Assembly: GCF_000003855.2 (NCBI RefSeq)
Contig: NW_003101654.1
Coordinates: 111,318-150,834, forward strand
Origin: Blastomyces gilchristii SLH14081
Taxonomy: Eukaryota > Ascomycota > Eurotiomycetes > Onygenales > Ajellomycetaceae
Direction: 5' to 3'
DNA: 39,517 bases
Part shown: piece by piece, positions 1 through 9,315 of the stretch
How positions within the stretch are numbered: the stretch's first letter is position 1
How the letters are laid out: each line of letters starts with the position of its first letter
Position numbers and translations under genes: made by a program
The notes under the pieces: model-generated
What the model was told of the DNA's origin: nothing
Seen by the model: the letters and a program-made list of their open reading frames with translations, nothing else
Database searches by the model: none

Positions 1-1423
1 TCACTGCAGTGTGATTGTCATGAACAGACACTGATTCATTCTTCAAATGAGCAGACACTGATCTTTCTCTTAATTGAGAAGATGCTGATCTTTCTCTTGA
101 GTGTGAAGACACATAGGTTGATCAGCAGTTGAAAGTGATATGTTCTAATTGATTACAGTTAATGTATACTTCACATTGACATTGATCAGTGACTTCTTCA
201 GAAGTGATCTCAGAAACTCAGAAGCTTGTTTAAACAGCAGAAACTCTTGCTTATGTATAGATATTTAAGTCTATTCAGTTCATGATATCTGTATCATTGC
301 TGTTACTTCTCTTCAGCACAGATATATAAGTTACTGAGATGTAATGTCTTCTATCACTGTTCTATATACTCTTGAGCTTAATATGACAGTTGTTCAATGT
401 CTGAAGCTGTATGCAGAAATATTTATAAGTCTGGTCTTCATCTATACTTTTAAGAGTCTGTAAGAGTTTGAAAGTTAATGTCTTCTTAAGTATACTAATC
501 TTTATTCAATTCTCTCAAGATTGATCACCTGCTTGTAGATTCTTGATATTGAAGTCAGAGATAAATGTTATAAGAGAAGTGTTTCTCTGTCAGATACTCT
601 GTAATCAATCTAATACTTTCTATTGCATGACAGTGTCTCAGAACAGAATATCAAGATATTTAATAATATTATCAGATGTTTATAACACTGATTTACATGC
701 TTTCATTTATGAGTGAAACTTCTGTTTTATATGATTCTTCAATCATTTATTGATATATCAATCTTGATTGATTAATGAGCTGATAATATCTTCATCTACA
801 CTCAGTTTCATGAGCATTTTCATTCTTCATGATGAGTAGAGAGTGAGATCAGAAGTATTGAAATATATAAGAGTATCTAAGTATTCTTTCAGTGCTTTTA
901 TATTCAATTCTGTAAATGTTGAAATTGCATCAGTTTCTTATTATGATAATTATTGAATCTCTTCATATTGATGTTGTTAAGTTGCATGCATATCAGCTAT
1001 TTATTGTTGTTATAATTTCAACATTGCTCAGAGTCACTGTGATATCACTTCTATACTTGTGTTCAAGAGTTCTCTTATATTATTATTAGACATGATTATA
1101 TTATTTTATCAAATGTATAATATTTATGAAATCTGAAGAAGTATAATTGTATTCTCATATATCTGAGTGTCAGAACTCTCAGATCTTTCACTGATATTCT
1201 CTTATAAAATCTTACTTTCTTTATAAGATCTTATTACAGAGTCAGAGTAACTGATGAGTAAGCTTCTATCTGAGAACTCAGTATTCACTTAACTGTTTGA
1301 CTGTTTCTCTATTTCTTACATATTATTACATGTTTAAATATCTCTCAATGAATAATTGTTTCTAATGAGAAGATAATATGTGAATAATCATTTCTAATAA
1401 GAAGATAATGAACATTTTTCTAG
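1..1423 (-). pseudogene. Gypsy-type LTR element, gag side (partial copy, mutated)
   Basis: This stretch aligns along its length with 33991-35354, the gag and leader side of the complete Gypsy element at 29964-35647. It is therefore the 5' part of another minus-strand copy that runs off the left window edge. In the better copy the minus frames read like fungal Gypsy Gag, with patches such as an EAGDQS segment followed by TYEGF. No open frame survives, and there is no CG dinucleotide in the whole stretch. An insertion near 50-110 (a partly duplicated GATCTTTCTCTT segment) is absent from the other copy. Family assignment rests on the second copy, which has reverse transcriptase and integrase. 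Confidence 0.75.
1349..1412. repeat. 32-bp tandem duplication in Gypsy leader
   Basis: Two adjacent 32-bp units (1349-1380 and 1381-1412) both begin TGAATAAT and contain TTTCTAAT(G/A)AGAAGATAAT. The homologous site near 35313-35343 has one unit, so this duplication is specific to the left copy. It lies just inside the 5' LTR, where the leader and primer-binding region would be. Confidence 0.75.
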
Positions 1424-1746
1424 TATAAGAGGCCTACACTGAATAGATCAGTATTATATTAATAGGTCTTATATAACAAAGAGAAAAATGTTAGAGAAGA
1501 AAAGAAAGAGAAAGTATGAAAATCAGTAATTGAGATGAATATTTATACACAATTATAACAGCTGAGAATCAGTGATTGAGAATGACTGAGAATTGAAGTG
1601 TATCAGAGCATACACATTTGTGATGACTGAGAATTAATAATTGAGAATGACTGAGAATCAGAGTGTATATATTCAAAAGTGAAACAGAAGAATCTATAAA
1701 GTGTAATGAAATAATCTATATAATTGATCAGACGCAGTCCGTCATA
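1424..1746 (-). repeat. 5' LTR of the partial Gypsy copy
   Basis: Homologous to the LTRs at 29964-30256 and 35355-35647: it shares CCTACACTGAATAGATCAG near the left edge and GCAGTCCGTCA at the right edge. It is 323 bp against 293 bp in the others. The extra length comes from a repeated GAGAATGACTGAGAAT segment around 1560-1665. The terminal TG is mutated to TA at 1424. Only one LTR lies inside the window, so no target duplication can be checked. Confidence 0.8.
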
Positions 1747-1836
1747 TCATGACTTGAAAAAAATAAGAAAGTAATCTTATTTAAACTTATTTAATCTCAT
1801 TCTTAAGATAAAGTTACTATTTTAAGACATTTTAAG

Positions 1837-2211
1837 GCCCCGGTGGCCGAATGGTTAATGCGGCCACCTGGTAGCACCTTGGCGTGGGAAACCAAGGCGC
1901 GTGGGTTCGAAACCCGCAGGAATACATTAAATCCGGAACTCAAGCACCTCAGGTTCCTAATAAATACAGAGGTGTACAAATTGCTCCAATGAATCACTCT
2001 ATGTTCCTGGGCTGGGAAGTTATTATCGCATGTATCTAATTGTCACTCCTTTGTATTTTCCTATGTTCTTGTTATCTTGGCGTGGTCTCAACACCTGTAT
2101 TTCCTCCTGTATAATCAACACTTGACCTGTATTTAACATCACGCAAGGACTCATCATAAGCTCCGCTTGCATATGAGTATAATGAAAGAATAATAATAAT
2201 AATAATAATAA
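1837..2211 (+). mobile_element. tRNA-derived SINE, copy A (best preserved)
   Basis: The head carries RNA polymerase III promoter boxes: A-box-like TGGCCGAATGG at 1844-1854 and a canonical B box GGTTCGAAACC at 1904-1914. The spacing suits a long-variable-arm (Ser/Leu-type) tRNA ancestor. A GGTGGCC/GGCCACC stem and a T-arm-like stem are visible, but the 3' acceptor strand is lost. A roughly 250-bp unrelated body and an (ATA)n tail follow. A perfect 14-bp target duplication, TAAGACATTTTAAG, flanks it at 1823-1836 and 2212-2225. It keeps most CpGs, so it escaped the mutation seen around it. Three more copies lie in the window: 11281-11646, 11830-12192 and 24619-24990. Confidence 0.9.
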
Positions 2212-2225
2212 TAAGACATTTTAAG

Positions 2226-2468
2226 ATTTTTTTTAGACTATTTTTAATTTTTTAAAAAGTAACACTTTTTAATAATACTTAAATAAGATTTAAAGTTATT
2301 TAAAGTAATAAAAATAATTTAAATTGAGAAGTAAAAATCATAATCTTATTTGAAAAATATAATAAGAGTAAACAGTAAGTCTCACTGAGATAGTATGAGA
2401 CTACTATTTAATGTTAAAACTATGTAATGAGATCAGTCAAATTGGTAATGAAACTATCAAAAAATCTG
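2226..2468. other. AT-rich non-coding DNA left of a terminal repeat
   Basis: No open frame or RNA gene is visible. The stretch is T/A-rich and contains AAGTAACACTTTTTAATAATACTT near 2257-2282 (described here as one motif of about 24 bases in two halves, AAGTAACAC and TTTTTAATAATACTT). Its reverse complement recurs near 18699-18722 inside element E, so this DNA is probably the subterminal part of a related element whose end is at 2501. Confidence 0.5.
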
Positions 2469-2501
2469 GTCCTGGTCTCAGACACGGTCACACGGTCAGT
2501 C
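2469..2501 (-). repeat. Terminal inverted repeat, type Z, interior to the left
   Basis: The sequence CTGGTCTCAGACACGG followed by TCACACGGTCAGTC is the reverse complement of the left end of element E at 17768-17800. It is followed by TA (2502-2503), as are the other ends of this group. About 33 bp match, then similarity fades. It marks the right-hand end of a transposon-like unit that extends left and contains SINE copy A. The partner end is outside the window or lost. Confidence 0.6.
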
Positions 2502-2503
2502 TA

Positions 2504-2900
2504 ATTACAGGAGCGGGCGTTGAGTGTAGACTGGCGTTGAGTGGTTGATTACGTTACTAGTTAACTTTAAGATGATACTTCTATTCTAAGAATTTGAGAT
2601 ATGAATATAAAAATCAGATACATTATGAGAACATTGTTATTCTAAGGTTCTAAGATGATACAGAAATGATGAACCTATTGTCTTTCATACTCAGAATACT
2701 GAGTAAATTGTTCTCATGTTGCTAACAACCAGGAACTGTTTCTTCTCAGACACTTTGCAAGATATCATCACTCACATGACCTGATTTTACTATTTGAGGT
2801 TAGCTCATGACATAATCATCAATCAGTGTTAAAACAGCAATGAATATCTGGAGAAGCGTCTGAGCTTGCTGAGATAAAGGCAGCCGTACTTTCTCTTTAA
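2504..2900. other. Left flank of gene island, AT-rich
   Basis: No gene is recognised. Near the start, GCGTTGAGTG occurs twice (2517-2526 and 2533-2542) around a second TAGACTGG (2527-2534) that resembles the element E ends. The rest is AT-rich and CpG-poor until about 2880, where G+C rises toward the TRAX promoter. This is the boundary between the mutated repeat block and the gene island. Confidence 0.5.
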
Positions 2901-3057
2901 TGATGTGCCATGTGATCTGACTTGGTAGGTCAAAACGCTTGGGCCGGCCAATACAGCACAGGGGTGAGCCTGCTGAGATAAGCGGCCGCTACATCCTCGC
3001 GACGGTTTGTAGGTTAGATATCAACTCTACTATCCAACCCGCACAAGAATAGCCCAT
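2901..3057 (+). promoter_or_regulatory. Probable TRAX promoter and 5' UTR
   Basis: Composition changes to CpG-containing DNA here. A GGCCGGCCAAT at about 2942-2952 includes a CCAAT box, and GCGGCCGC follows near 2981. There is no clear TATA box. The start codon context is CCCATATGACT at 3058. Assigned by position upstream of the first exon. Confidence 0.4.
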
Positions 3058-3979
3058 ATGACTGGGACCAAACGCTCTTGGGTAGGCGACCTAGCCCAAG
3101 ATCCAAAATCAGACATGACACCCCACGACAGCAGCATAGATGGAGACACATCCACCATTCGGTCAATTTTCAACACTTTCCGCGGCGATCTAGACGAGCA
3201 CCATGACCGCCGAGAACGTGTGATTAAAGCTTCAAGAGACATTACGGCTCTGAGTAAAAAGATGTATGCCAGATATCCGGAATCGATGGCTCTGGATTCC
3301 TTTTGCATGGGAGCTGAGAGGCTGATTGATTCACAGTATATTCTCCTTGCATCGAGTTCGCGCTCTGAATAAACCCCTCCCCAAAAACATCACGGAGGAC
3401 AACCAAGAACGGCTAGCGCAAATAACTGCCCTCTTCAACTCCGTCGTACCCGACTTGGCTGGAATCAACGAGCACCGATACCAATGGCAAATCAGCCCCG
3501 GTATCCAGGAATACATCGAAGCTGCCACATTCCAACACTATGTAGAGACCCAGCGACTCATGTCCCTTGATGACGTGACCGAGTCATTACCTCCAGGCAT
3601 CCTCGTGACGGAGGCGGACTACATCCTAGGCTTATTCGATTTGACGGGAGAAATGATGCGCTTTGCCATCACAACAATGGCGGCTGATTCCGTCAAAACC
3701 ATGTCCGTCGATGGTGCTGCGCCTACTGGCTCTAACGAGAAGGACACTAGTCGTGGTAGCATCCTGCTAGACCTACGGCAACTTCGTGCCATGTTTGAAT
3801 CAATAAATGTACCGCGGGGACATAGCTTGAACCGGGACTTCGGAAAAAAGCTAGAGGTGATGCAGAGGTGCGTGGAGAAGGTGGAGCGGGCCGCCTATGG
3901 TTTGCTTGTACGGGGAAGCGAGCGACCTGGGGGATGGATTCCGGATTTGACCGGCCCCCCTCAGGTAGAGAGCTATTGA
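3058..3979 (+). CDS. TRAX: Translin-associated protein X (TRAX), translin family
   Basis: TRAX pairs with translin to form C3PO, an RNase complex that removes the siRNA passenger strand and, in fungi, processes pre-tRNA fragments. Two exons: 3058-3263 and 3337-3979, giving 282 aa. The 73-bp intron has donor GTATGC, a CTGAT branch-like site and acceptor TTCACAG; splicing restores SKKIIFSLHRVRALNKPLP. Other landmarks are DEHHDRRER (46-54), KASRDITALSKK, GIQEYIEAATFQHY (124-137, with the two glutamates of the family's catalytic cluster), GLFDLTGEMMRFA (167-179) and LLVRGSE near the C-terminus. Length and motif order are normal, so it looks functional. It converges with the RPEL gene, with 685 bp between stop codons. 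No translin gene is in the window. The start was chosen as the first in-frame ATG giving a typical N-terminus; an upstream exon cannot be excluded. Confidence 0.93.
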
Positions 3980-4664
3980 ATCTGTATTCTGTCTTAACTA
4001 ATTAATATCACGTTTCCTCTGGTCTACGGGTGTATGATGAGCATCTGTTTTGATAACTGGGCGAGGAGTCAAGGTTTACGAAAAACAAATAAAATTTTCG
4101 CGTGTTTTATGACGCAATAGGCCATAAAAGTGTGAGTTTTTTAATGCGGGATAACTACCGCGATGAGGCTTGGTGGGTATGCTGTGACTATAAGACACTT
4201 GATAGTGCCACATGCCTTGTTGGGTACAAGGTTCCGTACCTTGATAAGTACCATCCATTGCGAAGCGCCAGTATTTACCAGAGGAAATAATAAAAATTCA
4301 CTTTGCTAAATACAATATCATGCTTCATTTAATCATTGACGGACGGGTCCACTACGAACCCACGACTGGATATCAATCCCATTGGGTGGGTTTAGTCATC
4401 CTAAAGGCGCAATGTGTATCAAGGCCAGAAAATCGCATCATAATAGAACATGACCGGGTAAAATATTTTCGGATCATCCGACCGTACAATTCTGAAGCCG
4501 ATCTGTGATGATTGAAAAAGAGAAGATATAGTCCCATCCCATGAGCAAAGCAAACAGAGGCGCACAGAATTAGAAAATAAAGAACTCCATGAATCTCGTC
4601 AACCCATCATCGATTCGCTGGGTACGGGCATACATAGCATCTAGCATAACCGTTGAGCATCCCC
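3980..4664. other. Convergent intergenic region (TRAX / RPEL 3' ends)
   Basis: This lies between two convergent stop codons and holds both 3' UTRs. It has moderate G+C and is not hypermutated. Two short plus-strand open stretches (4102-4290, 4320-4508) resemble no family I know and have no splice or start support. A small inverted repeat surrounds 4224-4252 (GGTACAAGG and CCTTGATAAGTACC). No RNA gene was recognised. Confidence 0.5.
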
Positions 4665-5236
4665 CTATTGAGCTGGGTGGGTAGGGTCTTCATTCTCATC
4701 AAGGATCCCGAGATGAATGAGCTCCTCAGGCTTGGGGCGGCTCTGGATCTTATGTTCCAGATGATCAGCCAGCATATGCTTCTCTAGCTCACGCGCATTG
4801 GCCTGGAGAGCCGGAGCAGCGGTGGAAGGTGGGATGATGTTTCCTAATATTGGATTGGGTGTTAGGCTGCTACGCATTACTGGGGAAGCCGATGTCGGAT
4901 AGTTATGAATTCATACTCTCCACAAGGTCTTCGCGATCGGGCCTTTTCTCCAGATGCTTCTTGAGGCTATCTGCAGCCTTCTGACGGGCTAACTCCTGTT
5001 GTGCTGCCTGCAGGGACCTGGCCGCAAAGGGGTGGTGTTAGCGAGTTTGGGACCTTTCAAATTTGGGGATAGGAATGACCGAGAGGGCAAACATACGGAG
5101 CAAGATTGGTATCGAGGAGGATATGTCTCTCTTTCAAATCTTGCGGCTCGGGACGGTGTTGGAGATACTTCTCTAGCGAGTTGCGCCGCTCGACGGGCGA
5201 AATGGGGGAAGTGTCAACGTTTGAGGACTCAGCCAT
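4665..5236 (-). CDS. RPEL-repeat protein, three exons
   Basis: Exons on the minus strand: 5236-5097, 5017-4917, 4843-4665, giving 139 aa. Both introns (79 and 73 bp) have GTATGx donors; acceptors are GGCCAG and ATATTAG, and the second has a CCTAAC branch site. Splicing yields three RPEL motifs with cores RPEPQDL (about 28-34), RPDREDL (about 72-78) and RPKPEEL (about 116-122), each ahead of an IL or II pair, with charged helices such as LQANARELEKHM between them. RPEL motifs bind monomeric actin in MRTF and Phactr proteins; fungal versions are small standalone proteins whose role is little studied. Nothing is missing. The second-intron acceptor was chosen because it restores LVERNIIPPSTAAPALQ; an alternative acceptor at CCCCAG would add about 11 residues. 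Confidence 0.9.
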
Positions 5237-5780
5237 GGGTGGTTAGCTGAATAGATACTAGGTAGCGAGGGATGAAGGAGGGATGTTGTTAGTTGTTAAT
5301 ACTGGGTATATGATTGAGACTGAAGTAACTAGAGAGCTAAGATCAAGTTCATAGTACACAGAATGTGTGCAGAGAAAAGTGTCAGAGTCTGTTAATTTGT
5401 ATAGGAGTCACTGAGAGGAGTAGTACTCTGTGATACCTGGCTCTTTTGCCCCAGTAGCCTACACCTAGTGTTTTCTTCCTGCGGAATCGCCCCGATTCGG
5501 TGCTCTGACGTAATCACGCGCTTCTGTGGAATGAACGCCAAGCCCGTTTTCAACTTGCTTCTTCGCTGCTTGCCATCGTTCCAACGTCCCTCTGTCTCGC
5601 GGTGTCTATATATAGATTATATATATCAGAGGCTCGCGTCAGACAGTGGACCATCATTTCTGCTTCTGGTTGCACTACACATACTACAGTGTTGCATGAT
5701 CATCTTCCCTCTTAAGCATCTCTCGAACCAAACACCTAATATGCCCACTTAGCGCGTATGACTGCGCTAATCCCATTACC
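5237..5780. promoter_or_regulatory. Shared divergent promoter of RPEL (-) and PHAF1 (+) genes
   Basis: These 544 bp separate the two start codons. TGACGTAA at 5506-5513 matches a CRE/ATF-type bZIP site, and an AT-alternating TATATATA-like run sits at about 5606-5630. An upstream ATG at 5741 is followed two codons later by a stop (CCC ACT TAG), so it would be a minimal uORF if transcribed. These are motif matches only. Confidence 0.5.
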
Positions 5781-7384
5781 ATGACCACGTCGAGAAATAC
5801 AACCCCAGCCCAGATCTTCCCTGGGAGGGGGATTGGGTTTCTGAGTACGATTGCCTCCTGTATTTGTACCTATAGCTATGTTGATAGGATGTGCTAACTG
5901 GTCCTTCGCTATTAGCCTTGGGAGCCTCACTATATAATACCATAACCCGCCTCAAAGCCCATCCCCACACTTACCCCTCTATCGATTTGTCGTACTCCTC
6001 GTCCGATCCTATCCACGCCCCGATCCTGCTAAGCTTGCCCGCCAATGGCATGCGCCTGCGGTTCGATGGTCCTGACCAGAGACTGCGCTTGATAGAAGTC
6101 CTGGATTTCACCAAAATTCCTCTCGCATATAAATCCCACGACGTCCTCAAAGCCACGAAACCCATGGACCAGTCACCGCAACTAGGGCCAAGCTTTCGTC
6201 ATGTCTACAATCGTATGTTTGGGCCATCCTATCCAGGGGAGTTTATTCCCAGTTCCTCAGGCTCAAAGTACGGAACATACGTTCTTTCCTACCCCGGTAT
6301 CGCTTTCTCATTCCCCTTGCTTCAGTCTGCCTGGTCTGAGCAATGCGATTTCGTCTCCTTAATGTCATCATCTGCCGCATCTCCCGCTACTTCGATGGCT
6401 GTTTTCCAGGGATCGTCATGGGCAGATGGCCGCTCTAATTTGTTGACTCGAACGCCCCAATACCCCAGATCAACTGCACTCGCGGGGAAAAATCGAGAGT
6501 CGGTCGCAGATGAAATTGAGGAAGTCAAAGTACATGGTGCAGGTAGGGTGGAATTCTTCCGCAGAATGGGTCCATCATTTTGCATTTCCCTCTCAGAGAC
6601 GACACCGCAGGATCTTGTAGCAGAATTTGGCCCTCCAGATGCTATCTATCGGAAAAATGATCGACGTATATCAATTCACGGGACCCAAGCACTTGGTAAC
6701 ACGAACCTCCGACGTACGAGCCCTTCTCCAGGCCGCATTGCTGACCCGACAGACATGGACCCGTTGTCTGAAACTAGTGTGACAGACGATTCGGATGGTG
6801 ACAATTCTCCTGCTTTCCAACAGGATCGGGCTTCGCTGGCAACCGAGTGCTTTTATAACTACTTTGATCACGGGTTCGACGCCTTTATCTCCCATCCAAC
6901 CGTTTCTGGACCACCGTTTCCAGGTTCCTCACATCCCGATACGTCGACAATCTCCTCACCTCCGCAGTTAGTCGTAACAAAGCTACTTCTACATGGGAAC
7001 GTGCCAGGGTCTTATCCCTTCAATCGCCATAGGCGCAGCCGCTGGGTCCTGAATATCAATTCCGCCGGACAACCTCTGACGTCGGAAACCCCATATGACC
7101 AGCTATCAGACGAGTTGAAACGAATCTGGAAAGGTTCTTACTCGAGCGCATCCGAGGAAATGGCACTTCAGAGAGGAATGGTCCTCAACCGTGGCTGGGG
7201 TGACAGTCCTGGAAGCAGCGTCGAGCTTCTGGGTGGCTGGGAGGACAGCTCTACCAGCAAACCTTGGACTGGCTCAGTAACCGACGGTAGTCAAATCCTG
7301 GGAAATACTGAGTTGTTTGGTTTCCCAGGCTTGCTTTTTGAAGTGTTGAAGAATGGAGCCATTAGTTGTTTGACAGTGTACTAA
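5781..7384 (+). CDS. PHAF1: PHAF1 / UPF0183 family protein (phagophore assembly factor homologue)
   Basis: Exons 5781-5844 and 5916-7384, giving 510 aa. The 71-bp intron has donor GTACGA, branch GTGCTAACTGG and acceptor CTATTAG. Splicing creates GRGIGFLTLGASL, the expected start of this family; the ATG at 5891 lies inside the intron and is not the start. The context ACCATGA at 5781 is good. Family signatures are RLRFDGPDQRLRLIEVLDF (about 68-86), FRHVYNRMFGPSYPGE (about 115-130) and GTYVLSYPGIAFSFPL (about 141-156), followed by a low-complexity segment near 285-330 and a conserved C-terminal part ending GAISCLTVY. The human homologue (C16orf70/PHAF1) works with BCAS3 at phagophores through PI3P; the fungal role is inferred only. 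No signal peptide or membrane segment is seen. The gene looks intact. Confidence 0.92.
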
Positions 7385-7924
7385 CTTGGGTTAGTATTCT
7401 TTTTTTATCTTTGCTTTATGCTTTCATATCGGCGCGCGTTTATTGAGCATGTCTAACGATAGTGGTCATATATCCCGGCATATCCATAAGTTTCATTATT
7501 TCATGTCAATTTAATTTATTCAAGTATACTTCGTGTGTAACATATCTGTGTGCTGGCTCTATATCTATCTCAATGGAGAATCACTTACTGCTCATGAATA
7601 TATCCAAAATCCCGATGTTGACTCAAGAATTATACGGCCATTCAACAGTCTGAGTCGTCCTTTTCAACTTCTAGCCTCATTATCCATGTCCTCATAAACG
7701 ATTGCGATAGTATGAAAAGTTATCCTATGATGCAAACCCGAAAAAAAACCATTGCAAAAAACATGCCGGTCCCGCTGCTTTGCATGAACCAGGTATACAG
7801 TTGAATGTGGTTCAAAACTGGATACACTAGACAGATTTTGCAACCACTGCACGGACAAAAAAATTACCTATTCCAGTAAGATGGATTCATGAGTCTCATA
7901 TTTTTAACTTCACCATCAGTCCTA
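7385..7924. other. 3' flank of PHAF1 to repeat boundary
   Basis: Contains the PHAF1 3' UTR and a gradual fall in G+C. No gene is supported: a 63-codon plus-strand frame at 7462-7653 and a 64-codon minus-strand frame at 7664-7858 have no recognisable content. The stretch ends at TA (7923-7924), beside a terminal repeat. Confidence 0.5.
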
Positions 7925-7999
7925 GACTGGCCGGCGGGACCATGAATTTCATGTTGGGTCCCATTTGATCTTGGTCTCATACATTTCTTGGCATGAGCA
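7925..7999 (+). repeat. Terminal repeat, type X, interior to the right
   Basis: Begins GACTGGCCGGCGGGACCATG after a TA. It matches the right end of element E (reverse complement of 23509-23583) and the end at 25772 over about 75 bp, through CATACATTTCTTGGC. Similarity stops near 7999, so the interior is not simply another copy of element E. This copy keeps its CpGs. Confidence 0.65.
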
Positions 8000-9315
8000 T
8001 TAACGTGACTCACCGGTGTCACCACTCAACGAACTTCAAAAAGCACTCTATAGAGCTGTTAATTTTCAATCATAGCATAAGAATACAGTAAGATATTAAT
8101 ATTATTTATTAAAGATTAGAAGTACATATAGAATACATCATATAAATATATATGATTAATTCAGAGAATAATTGCGTGGTCTAATAATCCACCTGAAATA
8201 TAAAACTTGCAATTTTAAAATGATTGAATCAAATTACAGTGTAGAAAATATCAGGGAAGAAATATCATTTGATTTTCTCAGAGAAATCTGTGTGTAATAT
8301 TTATTACTATTTTCAGAAGATTGTATAGAGTTTTTACAGTGTTTTGAACTCACTGTTAATCTTGTTATAAATCTTTTTAAAATCTTTGTAAATATCTCTT
8401 TTATCAACTGTGTTTTATAATATTTAACAGTATATTCTTTCTTCTCTTTTTACAGTTGAAACTTCTATTCATTTTAGTATTATTTCTCTATAAAATGTTT
8501 AACTGTAGCTGCAGCTTTAATCTTCTTAGAATATTAAATAGATTTTAAATGTTTTTTCTTACATTGTTTTTTTCACTTGATAAGCTTTGTCTGTTTTTAC
8601 TTATAAAAAATCACTTGTTAAACCATTATATTTTTCTTACATATTTTTCTTACATATCTAATTATTAATTTTTGCAGTTTTATTAACATTTACTTACTTT
8701 TTCTGTTGACTGTTATAGTCATTGCAGCTATCACGTGTGACAATCTCCTTAAATCACGTGATCAATCACTATATTAAGCTCTTTATAAATGGCTCTATTA
8801 ATACAATCTTTAACTATTCTACAGATTATAGTCTGAATAGTATGTTTTTCCTTTTTATAAAATGTTTTATCAATATTTTGATAAGAATAGTTTATCTTTT
8901 TTAGAAAGACTTTTACTTTTTATTAGAGATATTTTATTTTCTCTGAATCTGCTCATTAGTAGATTTATATCTTTTTTAAAAATGCATTCTTCATTATAGA
9001 GAATGTTACCTGTTTTTACATATCTTAAAAAAGCAGTTATTTCAATATAAGTAATATGTCTGTTACTTTATTATTCAGCTCAAGACTTAGAATTACCTGT
9101 TTTTCTAGATAATTTATTAATAGAATAATCACTTATTATAAGAAGAATTCTGAGTTATAAGATAAGAGTGATATCACTTTTCATCAGAGTGTGAAATTCA
9201 ATAATGAGACAATAGAAGTACTTCAGAACAAAGAAAAGCAGTATTAAAATTTAGATTTATTTACAGTATCTATTTATTCTAATTTAATAAATTCTTTCTC
9301 TTTTTCTTCTTTAAA
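8000..9315. other. AT-rich DNA between terminal repeat and Gypsy relic
   Basis: No coding frame was recognised; the 60-codon frame at 8722-8904 is low-complexity. Part may be the decayed left LTR and leader of the Gypsy relic that follows, but I could not find a matching second LTR. CpG is rare. Confidence 0.35.

Noticed and set aside
1837..1925. Functional tRNA-Ser/Leu gene
   Set aside because: The pol III boxes are good, but the acceptor stem does not pair, the sequence continues into a repeated body with an (ATA)n tail, and target duplications mark it as a SINE.
3326..3336. ATG at 3328 region as start of a second gene overlapping TRAX
   Set aside because: It is inside the TRAX intron; the downstream frame is TRAX exon 2.
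4102..4508. Two small plus-strand genes between TRAX and RPEL
   Set aside because: No start context, introns or recognisable motifs; they lie in the convergent 3' region.
4999..5250. Plus-strand 83-codon gene
   Set aside because: Antisense shadow of RPEL exons 1 and 2.
5891..5915. ATG at 5891 as PHAF1 start
   Set aside because: It lies within a well-formed intron; splicing from 5844 to 5916 recreates the conserved family N-terminus.
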